Assembly (NCBI RefSeq): GCF_036417845.1 | Contig: NC_089991.1 | Coordinates: 12,865,001-12,929,000, forward strand | Length of the DNA stretch: 64,000 nucleotides | Reading direction: 5' to 3' | From: Apteryx mantelli | Lineage: Eukaryota; Chordata; Aves; Apterygiformes; Apterygidae | Shown: one piece after another, positions 1 to 26,100 of the stretch | Layout of the letters: each line of letters starts with the position of its first letter | How positions within the stretch are numbered: position 1 is the stretch's first letter | The notes under the pieces: model-generated | What the model saw: the letters and a program-made list of their open reading frames with translations, nothing else | Databases searched by the model: none | What the model was told of the DNA's origin: nothing | Made by a program: the position numbers and the translations under genes

Positions 1-1951
1 TGCCTCTATGTTCCTTACTTTACCTCAGGTTTGAGTAAATTAACAGTCACTCACACTGTACAGTAACTAAGATCACATGCAGTCTCTATCCATCTGCATC
101 TCTAGGAAGATACTGTACAGAAAAAGTATGTGGGTCAGAAAAGGAAACAAGTAAAACGTGTTCTGGTTAACTTGACTTGACCAAGGCTCAGAGTTCAGAG
201 ACACAGTTGCAGGTGCTCTGTGTTTAAGGGCATTTAACTCCAGAGGTTTGATTCAACACTTTGAAGTGAAGTGACAGCAGCTGAATTCAAATCTAGTCTG
301 CACTAGATTTCATATTTCCCAAATATTAAGAGACTCAGATATGGATTTTCTTGGAGCCATATTTGTTAGACCTTTTTTTTTAAAATTAAAACAAAATCAA
401 TATTTGCAAATCCAGGCCAGCTTCAGCTGAAATTAGTGAACATGGCTGAAGACTGGATCCAATTTGCAAGGCACTAGGAGACAGTCATGAGAACAGGAGA
501 TAATAATTTTCAGATGGAACAATTAAAGTTTGGCTGTGACATAATCAGTGAACAGCAAATCAAAGCTCTGGAGGTGCAGTGCCTTCCCTCTGCACTAATT
601 AAAGATAACCCAGAAATATGATGTTTACTTAACTCTTTGGTAATTCTTTTTCTAGAAAGTTGTTGAATGAAGTATGTAAAACTCCAGCTCCACTTGTTCT
701 GTGCATTTAGACAGGATGTTACATACATATGTGGTCATCTTTTGACCAAAATGAGTTACTTGTAACACACGCACTGTCAATGGAGAACAACCTCTAGATA
801 GCTAGGGTTGTAAGTTTCTTCTAACACCACTACTCATACCATTCTTCTTCCAGGGTTGGGGGGAGGGAGAAAAACATTCCATTTCAACAGAAGAAAAAAA
901 AGTCACTCTGTCCAAGTACAAAGAAATACATTTCATAGTTGGACTGCAGAATTTGTCAGAGTTTATAGAGGAAAAGTGTATTCGTGGATTCACTTGTATA
1001 TAAAGCAAAAGAGAAAGAACTGGAATGTGGATCTGTTCCTGATGTACATTTTATTGGATACCTCTCTCAGGGTTACAGGTGATGCATATTCTATTCCTAC
1101 ACAGTTCAGCAGAGAAGATCCACAGACTTTAAGGGAAACAGGCAGGGCCAGAAGAGATCTCTGTGCAACATACAGAGCAGATTATATAATTGCATGTTTT
1201 TCATTATATCTGTCCTACATTATGAGATACGTTGGAACAGTCATACAAAAAGCCACAGCATCTCAGTAAGTAGGATATTCCATAGAATTACTGTAGACTA
1301 GCATGAGAGAGGGAGGTACAGTTCACTTCTGAGACATGCTGCAGGGACTATCCTCTCCGGATGCCCACCATTTTTCTGTAGAAAAAAAATCTCCTGGGAA
1401 CTCAAGAACACCCTCTGGGCATATTGCTTTGTCTAGAAATACCCAAGCCAGCTCTGACAAGCTAGTCCAGATGCCAGGCTGACATGGCATTACACACAAC
1501 CTAATATACTGCACTTCTTGTCAGCATTTACAAGCAGAATCACTGTCTCCAAAGAACACATGTGACACAGGTACAGAAGCATCTAAAAAATGAGAGCCCA
1601 GCAAACAAGAGCAGTCTTTGGGATTTTCTGACTTTGGATTTATCCTTGCAGAGGAGTCAGACACTCTTTCCCTGTTGTTTGAGCGTGCAGCGTGTTACAA
1701 CAGACAGCACCAGCTCCCTACCACAGTTTATGGGAAGGGCAGAAGGTCTTTCATGGAGGGTTTTTGAGACTAAGATATGACTACTTTGAATCGGGACAAG
1801 TGATCAAGTTATGCATGAAAAGGTATAAGAGAAACAATTCAACCTTCTCACCATGAAGAAGGCTGCAGTCCATCACTGGCCCCAGCACAGCTAGTTATAG
1901 TAACAGCCTGCCAGCTGCTTCACTAGCCACAAGAGAAAAGACAATGTGGTG

Positions 1952-1955
<4 letters not shown>

Positions 1956-1983
<28 letters not shown>
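1956..1983. repeat. Poly(A) run (28 A)
   Basis: Uninterrupted A homopolymer in the GLRA1 intron. No SINE or LINE body was recognised before it. Confidence 0.95.
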
Positions 1984-1984
<1 letters not shown>

Positions 1985-4900
1985 TTTAGGCTCCCTAAGC
2001 ATGGTTAGGCTCAGGCCCAGGAATACTACACTATCCTGTAACCAGTAACTATTTCACCAGTACTTGCAGGGAAAAAATAAAAATAAAATAAAAAAAATCA
2101 CAGATTTATTAATTTATAGATATCACACATGTAATTAGAGAAACCTTTAAAATATACCTGTAGTGGAACTGTTAGTTCCTGTAGAAAACACTGCTGTTGG
2201 CATTTAAGCTTATGCTGGCCAAATCTCACAGACAGCATAGATCATGAAGTCAGCATGCAGAGGATTAGAGAGATTGAAAGTGAAGGCTTGCTCTCAGTTT
2301 GAGGGACCGTGAAAGGCAAAGGAAGAAAAGTGTGTGTGTGGGGGGAAGGATGGAACAGGAAAAGAGAACGAAACAGGCATTCAGTGCATTCACTTGGGAA
2401 TTAAGGTCTGCATACCTCAGAAGAGAGGTGAAAGAAGGCACAGGACTTCCAGAACAGACAGAAAGCTGATATCTGCCCCACAAGGGTTCAAAAGGAACAA
2501 GACAGAGAACAGAGTCCTGAAAACTCTAAGTAATGATAAGAAAAATCAGAAATGGAAATTCATCCAGCAAAGTGAATTCCCCAGGGCATAGTCCAATTAA
2601 AGGGAGGGAAGTAAACCTCTTTCAGCATCTTGCAGAACTAGAGACCAATATAAAAGCCTCTGGTGGTGCCCATAATTGATGGGACATTTATGCTAGGTTG
2701 TGGCTCGTATCATATATCCATCAACCTTGCCTGTAATCGACTCTAAGGACAGCAAGAGAACCTGTGATTGGGAACATATTCCTCCGAATCCAGCAAGTGC
2801 TTCAAAGGGAAAGACATTACCAACTACAAAAGCCAGACAGATGGGTGGATGGGTCTAGACAGCCTCCTTCTGTCCCAAAGCATTACTACAATAATGCATC
2901 CAACAGCAGGGGATTCCAGACAACAAATACAAGATGCAGTCACTCTACCAGCTTATTAACAACTTCTCCCGTCTTTATAACAAGAACAAAAACACACTTC
3001 CCCCTAGCCTTACCAGGGTAGGGAACATAAGGCAAAGCTACAAATTCCCCATTCAAAATAAAACAGAAATCAAGCACCTAGGGAACAAGGTCTTGTTTCG
3101 AAGTGGAAGAACTATACCAGCTTTGGTTTTTCTTTGTAGCACAAGACAACTGCTAGGATTATCCAAGCACTTCATCTAATAAATTTCCTGCTGTAACAGC
3201 TATAACAGCAAACTTGGAATTAAGCAATGCCCTTGATCTCTCTTTCTGTGGAAGCTGCTATTTTGTTTATGGCTCTCTAGCTGGCTTAAGCAGCTGGGAG
3301 TGTTTTGTGAACGGTAGAGTCATATGGAGAACAAAGTATTTCTGGATCCGATCACCTAAAATTGTCAGGAGCTGGTCTCAGTGCCCAAGATGACCCTTCT
3401 CAATCCTATTTTTAAGGGCCATCATGCCACAGACAAGAATCTGGAAGAAATTAAAAATCATAAGACAGCCAGTACAGGCTCTCAGGCACAGTTTGTATAC
3501 GCAAATTTATCATCTTTTTGCTGATTTCGTGTCATAGTCATTCCATCTGAAAAGGGCAAACCAAATGTAATCTTCTAGCCAGCGACAACACAACCATATA
3601 CGCACTCCGAAAATCTAACAAAGACAGAATAAACTGGAAGTTGCAATTGTCCAACTGTAAAATACTTGTTTGGAGACATCTGTACATGAGCTTTCCGATC
3701 AGATAATGAACCATTTCTGCAGACTGGACTGAGCAACTCACTCCAGCCTCACAGTCTACAGCACAGCAAACATGATTGATAGAGTGTAAGGGTCATGCAT
3801 TTAATACTGGATCCACTCACCCCAAGGTCAGCAGGAAGCATAAGTATCATCACACAAAACCTGCAACAAATGCTTAGTTTTGAGCTTAAGTTTTTTGCAA
3901 TCAGTCATTCAGCCCCACAGAGATGATGGGCAAGTAACAAGTCAGGCAATGTAAAAATGGAAGGATTTTCCACAGCATTTCACTGCCTGCTGCAGTTCAG
4001 GGTTAGGCCTACAGTGTTTTGGCAATCTCTTTGGTTGGAGTTTGTCTTTGCAGTGGACAGAGGAGGGAGAGGGGGGAGAAAAAAAAAAAAGCCACAAAAT
4101 AGCTTCAAATACAGGAATAGAGAAAAAAAAGGTGAAGAGCAAGACTTCATAACAAATGTCTAAGTTTGAAATTCAGAATGCCAGCCAGTGCAACAAGGAA
4201 AGGGGTTTTCATTTGGAAAGCAGTATGATTTTTGTTTGGGAAATGATGGCAAAAAAAATTGCAAAGGTTTCCCCACAGGCATCCAAATACTAGCTTACTT
4301 ATTGAAAATCTCAATGCACTGCAAACCTCTCAAAATGCCAAGAGCTCTGCAAATTCCACAGGTATGATATGCTCAGCTGAGATGGGGGAGTTCCCTGGAC
4401 ATTTCCATATCTTTTTCCAATAAACTTCTATATTTTACATCCTGGCATTTCAGCTAGTTTTTCATAGCAGGCAATGTTTCCCCAGCTCTTTATTTATGGT
4501 TCTTTTACAGTGAAATACCATTATGGTATGCAGCTGGGATTCTGCTGGTAAAGATGACATATTAATGAACAGGTAGAACTTAGGATGAGCCTATTGCAAG
4601 TGACAGGAAAGCTTTACAGGACTAACCACAGGCAATCTCAGCTTATAGTCAGAGCAACTGGAGAAGAAAGGGGTGGGGGAAGGGACACAACCCACTCACC
4701 CACAACTTCCCTGGCCCTGTGGAATGATCGCAAGACCTTTCTGTGGCTTTCCAGCCATTGCTCTTTCTTCCAATATTATTTTACTCAAGAAGCAGGCTGC
4801 AGAGTGCCTGTTTGAGGATTAACATGAATCCATCGGCTACAACTTGACCTGGTGAATTCTGCAGTACCGTGCTGCAAATGCACAAGAGGTTGCCGTTGCA

Positions 4901-6904
4901 GATGTGGGAAACAGAAGATGAAAGCTGAACATGTGAAAAAGCATGAGATAAACCATGGAGGGCAGTCCAAGGGTTTTCCATTCTCTGTATGCCACCTCTT
5001 ATATAAGCTGAGGCATACTGCGTACACGCACATGTGCCCTAGAAGGGGATACTATAGTAGCAGCCAAGATTATGAGAGTAACACTGCAAACTGACCAATG
5101 GAAAGCAGTGCCAGGGTGAAAAGCAGGTATTTTTGGACAGGGATAATGCCTGGAGGAATTCACAGGACAGCATTCAGTTTCAAATAACCCAAATGGATTA
5201 CAGCAGTGCTCGGTTCGCAGGGAAACTGAAACAGATGCTTTCAGCTAGTTCAGTGCAAGTGCCATTCCCAGGAGAATCAAACACCTTAGAAGCAGGACAG
5301 CCAATACACAGGCCTGGTATGCTCCCTGCAAATGGCAGGCAAAAAAAGTGACTTTAAGGCTTCCTTCTTTGCAGCTCCAGACAAGACAGACCAGTTTAGC
5401 CCTAGCTTCTCTGCAACTTAACCATTTACAACTGGGGCAGGACTCAGAAAAGCATTTGGTGCAGGCCTAGATGCTCATACATCTCTGTGCTGGTTCAGTC
5501 TGCAGTGTTTTAGTCTCTCATACTGACTCTATTGCTGCTGTTCCCAGAATTTCACATCATTAGTGGCAGAAAGTAACACTAGCATGGGTACTTCAAGAAA
5601 TGTCTGTGTAGCAGCATCAGCCATATAGCTTCAGGTGGTACTTGCCAGCTCCTTTTGAGCTCCCCAAGGTAGAAAGCCATTCTACATATAGTAAGTATTA
5701 CCTCTCACCTTCAGATCCTACAGCTATTTAAGAACATTAAATGCTCCCTTCCCATACAGAGCCTTACTATAAAGCAGCATTTAGCAGGTTCACAGCCAGA
5801 AGATGCCAATGAATTTTCTCATCAATTGCAGCCATCTCTTGATGGCCAGATCTGTCACTGTTTTTCCATCATCTTTATCACAATAACTTTGTCATAAACC
5901 CTTGCTCCTTTCACCAGTCTAGGGCAATAGCTCACCTCCCATCCTCAGCTCCCCAGAAGAACAGAGGGCTATACAGCCAAGCACAGATCTTTCCCTGGCC
6001 AGGGTCTCCATTCTTTAGCCAAAAGGATATGATTTTCCTCCTTCTTTTGTAGGAAGGCCCAGGAAAACTTTCTCCTTTGGGCTCCAGCACAAAGAATACC
6101 TGTTAAGCACCAGGGCACTGCTCCCATCCCTCACCATGTGCCTACCTTCCTGGATCAGCAGACTCTTTCTCATTGCCAGTACCTCCAGTACAACTGTTAC
6201 CTACCACTACCTCCACTTGGCCCAGCTGCAGCCTTTCACAGTAGGTTTCAAACTGGCTGCTTGGCTACAGCTGGGGGACATAGTGAGGCCCCTTATTAAC
6301 ACTTTCAGGTCTGTTTCTGGTGGGGTTTTGTAATCAGTCTGTTGCAGTGCTCCTGTGAAGGGTAAGTAGCTAATTAAATACTTGTTCATCCCTTTTCCAC
6401 AGAATGAACTTAGCGCAAATAAAGTTCCTCATATTATGCCATCCAGGTAGGACAACAGAATCTCCTCCTGAGGGAGTTCAATCTCTACTTTTTTTTTCCA
6501 TCAGCAAAATGTAAACTGTCAAAGTGAAGTCTTTCACCAGAGCTGTTCCATGTAGAGGCTGGTCTGACAGAACCAAAGACAGTGGGACTGAAACCTATTC
6601 AGTTTTCTGACAGTCTCCATCATCTTTCTTCACAGCTCTAAGTCTAGCCTGCCACTTCGTTCAACAGTTCACTCATCATCAGATGCCAAGACCCTAGTAC
6701 CTTGGGAAGGAATGATCTCAAATGAGCTTCCATTTCCTTGGATCCTTACAAAGCCACTAAGCAGAATTTCATTTCAGCATTATCAAATTGAACTATTTTG
6801 ATCACTTTGATTATTTTCCCCCATGCCTTGTGTCATTCCCCTTGGAGAACAAAAGGCCTTTGTGCCAAACTGCAAAACTGTGAATGCCTTCACAACACAG
6901 ACTT

Positions 6905-7122
6905 GCCATTTTCAACATAAGGAAAAACTTCTTTACTGTGAGGGTGACAGAGCACTGGAACAGGTTGCCCAGAGAGGTTGTGGAGTCTCCTTCCTTGGAG
7001 ATATTCAAAAGCTGTCTGGACACAATCCTGGGCAATGTGCTCTAGGTGACCCTGCTTGAGCAGGGGGGTTGGACTAGATGATCTCCAGAGGTCCCTTCCA
7101 ACCTCAACCATTCTGTGATTCT
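6905..7122 (+). mobile_element. CR1 3' fragment
   Basis: It reads aaaaacttctttactgtgag, then ggaacaggttgcccagagag, gatgatctccagaggtccc, and ccaacctcaaccattctgtg with attct. This is the standard 3' end of an avian CR1 in + orientation, heavily 5'-truncated, in a GLRA1 intron. Confidence 0.92.
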
Positions 7123-7798
7123 CCACTCCCAAGCCAGGCAGGGAGCAGGCTACACAAGATAATCTATGCCTAGATGTGATCAGCACAGATGAGGAGTGCA
7201 AGTGATACAAAGTTGATGATACAGAAAGAAAGAGAGAAGTTTTCTGTGGAGTTTGCAGCCCCCTAAAATCTTTTTATGCTTGAAAGTTCACATCAGAAGT
7301 TGCTCCACTCAGTCCGTTGTTTAGCAGTAACTGTGAACTTCTTGGTGATGTCAATTGAGATCATACGACAGCATCCAGGAGAAACATTGTACACCTCCAG
7401 GTAGCTAAAGAATTAATGTTATTCAGCTTGTCACCTCTCAGCTTGACTGCAATGCCTAGGCACAAAGCTTTCAACACACGATTCTTCAGCTGGTACCGAA
7501 TACTGCAACCCATATCTTTGGCTATGTCACAGCCACAGACATACCATACTTGCTCTCCATGCCTTACACTGGCTTCTCAGGCAGTCATGTCCAGTTTGCA
7601 GTCACAGTGCTTGTTTTCATATATGTGTTCAAATAATCCCAGACACAAGAAATCTGAAAGGCTGCACGACACCTTCACTATTATAGTGCAATGCAGCTGC
7701 CTATCATAAGGGAAAAATCATCTGGGTGGAGACAACTCTTCTTAGTAGCCAGCCCAGGACTGTGGAATGAGCACACTGAGAATGAAGATCTTCATAAG

Positions 7799-7818
7799 CA
7801 CACACACACACACACACA
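7799..7818. repeat. (CA)n microsatellite
   Basis: About ten CA units in the GLRA1 intron. Confidence 0.95.
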
Positions 7819-9212
7819 AATACAAAGATAGAATTACCTACAATACTAATGCTATAAAGCAATAAAGCCAGCAAACTGAATCCAGTGCATGTATTACATT
7901 TCTTTGGCCTTGCCTTTTCTGTATCATAAAATAAATGTTCAGGTATCTATACTTGAAAACCAAATATCCACTGCATACAGTTGTCTCCAAAGTAGGAGGA
8001 CAAAGAATAACACATACCAGAGTAACTTCCCACACTGCTGAACATACTCTGGAAGGAGGTAATGCAGTCCCATACATTAGTTATTCACACATGCCCCTGG
8101 ACTGTTCCCATGTAGAACATGAGTACAAGGCATTTGTTCTCTGGAGACGAGTTAGGAGGGGCCTTCCCACAGCCATCTACTATGAGAAGTTCATTTTCAT
8201 TTGGCTCACAGGCTTGTGGTTAGCATCCATCATCATGGTCATTACGACTATGGCAGTCATTCTGTTAACAGTCTCTTATGCCTACTGTGGTACTAATGTG
8301 AACCACGCTATGCCACTCTTCTCACCATTTCCTTTCCTACTGGCAAGTTTTGCAGCTAAAGCAGGGAATTTACTCCAGTAACAAAGCTTCAAAGCTTATC
8401 CGCAGTAACACAGACCCTTGTGGAAAGATTGGCTTCATATTCCTTCCCTCCCGCTTCCAACAATCCATCAGGCTAAGAACATTTCTGGGCAGCTACCACT
8501 GAAGTTTATTCCAAACATGAGTTTAATTTGTGTTGTACGTGAAATAAACCCCCAACTGAAGCTGACCTGCTAGCATCCAGCTTATTTGCAGCTGAATAAG
8601 CAAAACAACTTTTGCTTGCTAGCTATTAGGTTGGTAACACTGATTTCCCCTGACTGCAATGGTTACAGATCTTTATGCACAGAAAAGGGAGAATTCAAAG
8701 TATACAGCTTGTTCAGGGAGCTGCTGCATGCCATGGAAAGTGGAGATTCAGGGTTATTTTCCTCTTTCAGATTTGCATGATTGGCTAGTCCTACACTAAG
8801 ACCCTTGTTCCTAGCTGTCCACAGTTATTCACATTTTCTCAAGACACATTATCTGGGAGAGACAGATATGGATAATTAAGTCAGAGGGACCCACTAGGAC
8901 TTGTGGAGGTGACATTTGGGATATCAGCAGAAGGAGAGAGTGTTGTGACTTTTTTTTCATGTTCAGAAATCTGCTCCTTTTAGCATCAAGCCTTTGGTCC
9001 ATTTGCTGTTGTCACAATTATTAAGGTCATTAGCTCCAAGGATGCAGATGGCACAAAGTGGCCTGAAATGCATTTCTAGAACATGGGCTTGACTATGAAC
9101 TGCCCCATCCAAAACCACAAAATGTCCAAGAGACAGTTCTCTCCCAGCCCTCTAGGGTGACTGAACTCTGTAAGGCCTCATTGTTGTAGAAACAGTAGCA
9201 TATCAGCTCAGC

Positions 9213-9480
9213 AAGTTTGGCTCATTTGGTAGTGTTCTTACCTCCAGGACAAGAGGCTGTAGGTCCGCACTCAGATGGGGCACTTGAGGGAGCAATATCA
9301 GAAAGACTCTCCTCCAAATGCATCTTTCAGTTTCAGAGCCTTATGTTCTCTAGATGGAAAGAACAGATCTGATGGGAGCGTCAGAGGTAGCCCCTCAGAG
9401 CTGCCAAATATTCTCCCACTGAAGGAAAGGTCCTAGTGCCTGCAGTAAGTATTAGATACTGGGAAGCACTTCAGAGTGCC
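9213..9480 (+). mobile_element. Ancient tRNA-derived SINE-like relic (MER131-type candidate)
   Basis: Positions 9213-9280 resemble a decayed tRNA head. A box-A-like tggctcatttgg at about 9218 and a box-B-like ggtccgcactc at about 9262 are spaced as in Pol III promoters. The following acttgagggagcaatatcag ... catctttcag resembles the body of old tRNA-SINEs such as MER131. Identification is from memory; it is too degenerate to be a functional tRNA. Confidence 0.42.
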
Positions 9481-10583
9481 TCCATTGCCTGTCTCTTAAT
9501 AAGGGGCTTCAAGATACATCAGAATTAGAAAGGCACCAAATCACTAAACATGATAGCAACCATTAGTTTGGGCCAGGGCAGTGAAATTGGTTTATGATAT
9601 GCTGCTGTTCAGATGCAGTCTGCCTCTGTACTTAGAAAATGTCAATTAATTTATGGACATGGAGCTTTTTTATCCCTCTCCTGATAGCTGGCTCATCTTC
9701 TCCCCATTTCAATTTGTTGGCTCAGTTTCTTCTGTGAAATTCAGCAGAAAAGGGATAGGCAGATGGCCCTGGGAAGCTGTTGGTCAGACAAAGAGAAGAG
9801 AAACTGCCTTTAATTGTCCAGGAGAGCAGCTGGGATGTCTGAGGTAGACCTCAGCAGCAAGTCTTGGCCTGGGGAGCTCAGGAGAGCTGTAAGACATAAA
9901 GTTATGAGGCAGATATCATTTCTGTAGTGCTGGGGAACTAGCTTCAATTAAAGAAGACGGCCAACCTATAAAATCTGTAGTGTTTATAGCATTTTGATGT
10001 TAGAGAGAGAAACCAAGAACACCAGCTTAGGAACAGGAGACCAGACTCCATGCACATCCTTCCTATGTTCACATACTCTCGTCAAGGGCAGTTGCTCCTG
10101 TCAGTTCAGCTGAGTTTCACTATATATTAGTGTACCTGCAGGACATCTCCCTTCCATGGGCTGCCTGTCTCATCAAACCTTCTCCTTTTACAAGTGCCAA
10201 AAGGACCCATAGATAGTCACAATATGGGGAAGTTGACTTTGGTGCCTTTTCCCCCTTAATCCTCTGCAACAGTCGACTTGCAGATACCAGCCCTCTTTGA
10301 CCTCTGCAACTGAACAGTGCTTCTCCAGGCCCAGGGTTTGGACCAGAGGTCTTGGCACTTCACACAGAGCTGACAATTGCTATGAAGGAGGGATGTAAGG
10401 ACAGGTAGCTGCTCACCATATGAGATAGCTCTAAGCTACAGAGCTAAAAATAACAACAGGTCCTTGAGAAATAATGCCAAGAAGACTTGCCATCGATTAG
10501 GAGTGCAAGCCTAGACATGATTCGCTTTTGAGAGTCATTTCAACACACACTCTCCAGTTCTCAACACTTTGGGCCTGCTCTGA

Positions 10584-23115
<12,532 letters not shown>

Positions 23116-26100
23116 GGGAAGGGGAGCAAGCGGGAGGGAGAGAGCAATCCTTTATATATGTGCAATAGCAATGCAGCAATGCATGAATTTAAGAATGTGG
23201 CAATATCTACTAAAAAAAGGGGGGGGATGGGAGGGACTTTTAATCATATGAACTGAGCATAACTGAAACAGGGAAGAGAAAAGAAGCTCTTGATTTGGGG
23301 ATTGCAGGGTGGGGGTTAGTTTTACAGCATAGAAAGGTTTGGGTTGCTCCAGCTGCAATCCAAGCAGTGTAATATATTAATATATATTCATGCTTAATTA
23401 TAATGCAAAGAGAAAACAAACAAAAAAAACAAAAAACCCTTTTTTAGCCTATTAGCAGCTTAGATTCTAAAGTCACTGGAATGATTCATAGTTCCATGTG
23501 CAGAAACAACTGCAATTGCGCTTTATCTGACTTTTGCTATAGAAAGGCCATACCAGTCAAGCACGTGGGGGAAAAAAAACCCTAACAAAAGAAAAAAAGC
23601 AAGAAAATCATTCTATGCTTCTCTAGGTTTTGCACTTTGAAAACTGGATAGATGGGGAAACTTAAGAGGCTGTAGGTTGTTGTTTATTTTATATATTTAC
23701 TTTTTTTAGTCTCGGTTTTGCTGATCAAATGCTTTGTGACTTTTGGATAGAGGAATGCAAATGTATTATCTCTCTCATCCCCATCAGAGAGCATCCAATG
23801 AGAAACCTGAAAAGGACATCAGGGCCTCCATCGGAAATCGCAGGTACCTTCTGTCCATGTAAATGACCCTATAGGATTAGAGTCCCAGGAGTCAGAAATA
23901 CTATTCAGATCACTAGAAATGATGAAGGATTTTTTAAAACAGCCCTCTTTTTCCAACCTCTTCTGCCATGTTTGTTTACAATGTGGGGATGGGAGTACAG
24001 GATGAGTTTAGTTAAAGCATAAACTATATTTAAAAAATAGAGAATCCAGGCATATTCATGCCTCATTGTGACAGGAATGGGCAAACAGCAATATTCTCAG
24101 TCAGGGGTGGGGTGGGGGGAAGGCGGCCAGTGTACAGAGAGAGCGGCTGTTATTTTCAGACATTTCATAGCAGTAATATTAATAGCAAAGCTGGGCCAAT
24201 GGACCCAAAACTCTATTTTTGTAACTATTTTGGTGCTGCATTTAGCTTTAACATGGATGGGGAGATGAAGCACGCTGCTTTGCCCTTCTCTGCCATCTGG
24301 CAGAGCCCCAGGGTAGGCTGGCACAGCTTCCTGCGGGTGGGGAAGTGTGGGAGGGTGGGAGGGATGGGGAGAGGCGGATGCTTACAGAGGAGTGAGCAAG
24401 GGGCTCTCTCTTCAGCCAAGTGGTGGCTGGCTGCGCAAAACATCTCTGTGGTGTTATTTGAAAGCATGACTCAGGGTTGGCCTGAGCGAGTCAAGGGCTT
24501 GATACCCGATTTGTCTCTCTGGGACCTTGTATGTGAGCCAGGCTGCAGGACCTGTGTTAATTCAGTCTTGTTCATTTGCACTTTAGTAAGTGGGGTAGAA
24601 GCAAGTGGGAAGGAAGAGACAATCAGTCTGCACTGAAGCACTTGGGGTCAAGTCAGGATTAGGCATTAAATGACACTAAACGAAGGCAGCGAGAGGAGTA
24701 GCACCCACTGATGCTTCCACTCTCTGTTTTCTACACTCTCCCCCATCTTGTGCTCAGGACTGGACAGCCGCTGACCCGAGATGCAGATCTGACACTTTTC
24801 CAAGGAGCAGACAGGCTCCTGATTTCAGAAGCTGCATCCCCTTTTGCAGCTGGAGGCAGCTCAGAGCCAAGTTTCATGCCATAGATCAGCAGTGGGATGG
24901 AGACGGTCCCTCCGGAACAGTCTGGTCAGGTCTGGCTCTGGTCAGCTGCATCTAAGCCTGTGACAGGAGGTGGGAATTTATTCTCAGCTGCCAGTGTCTC
25001 AACCAGCACAGCAATGGGCAGCTATTGAAGAGGGAGGTGGAGCGCAGGGACTTGCAAGCTGCCTTAACACGGGGTCTGTGTCAACAGCAGGGAGAGAAGG
25101 AGGCCCAGAGAAAGCGCATCGCCTCTCACCAGGGCTCCCCTGGGGTGGGCAAAAGGACACCCATCTCCAAGGCTGCCAGTTCAGCACCTTTCACCAGCAC
25201 TAAATACACTTTATTTAAAAAAACAAAATATAAGAACAAGGAAAAAAAGACCTAAAAAAGAAAAAAATGTGATATTCACTGCATGGACTAGGGCAAATGG
25301 CAGTATTTCCTAATGCTTTGGCAAAGGCTGCCTAGCTTTCTGACTCCCTTGGTAGTGCCGAGACAGGGAAAGATCATGAGACATCAGTGGGAACCAGTAT
25401 GTTACACCCTTTCCTGCTTTCTTCTATTCTGGCAGCAGCAAACCTGTGGGTTGAGGATCTCTCTTTCCCTGGCCCTGGCAAACAGTGCTTTCCCAAGGTG
25501 GGAGAATGCCAGCTGTTGAGCAGAGCCGTTATGTGCTGCTAGGACAATCTTCTGAGCCTTGGCTTGAGACCAAATCTGCTGGTTTTGCTCGCTGAATTAT
25601 TGAACTCTCCCTGCATCCGTGAGGGCTGGTCGTGCCAACTGCGGGTTGTGTAATCGCTTTAAATGACTCGTCCTTGCTGCAGCCTAACAAGCAAAACTGG
25701 GGAATTCCCCTACCTGCCCAGCAGGAGGACAGAGGCATCGCAGCCTGTGCACCGGGGCTCCTGGCCCACACAGGGGAGCCACTGTAAATCACTTTTGCTT
25801 GGGCCAAAGAGGTCCTCTTTTTATGCTCAGGCCTAGCACCTCAGAGTCAGAAAATTCAGCAGTGCTTCATGCAACATCTCAGTCTCCCCAGGTTCACTGA
25901 GACGGCTCATGGGAGGTTCAGCTGAGCTAGGGCACAGCCAGCTTCAGGGCTCTGTATTTTCTTTTAGGGAGAGTTTGCCCCAGCAAGTTTCTTTACTCCA
26001 TCCTGCTGTCTAACTGGAGCTTCTCTAAGAAGTTAGCAGTAAATAGTTAACAAATCCTGTGCACTGTCCTCCCACCCAAGAAAGTTTTGATCCTACATCG

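Noticed and set aside
7935..8381. 148-aa + strand ORF in the GLRA1 intron with a hydrophobic stretch
   Set aside because: No recognisable family, no splice-site context, AT-rich composition as in the surrounding intron; a chance ORF.
9213..9285. tRNA-like sequence
   Set aside because: Box A and box B are degenerate and no cloverleaf forms convincingly by eye; treated as a SINE head rather than a tRNA gene.
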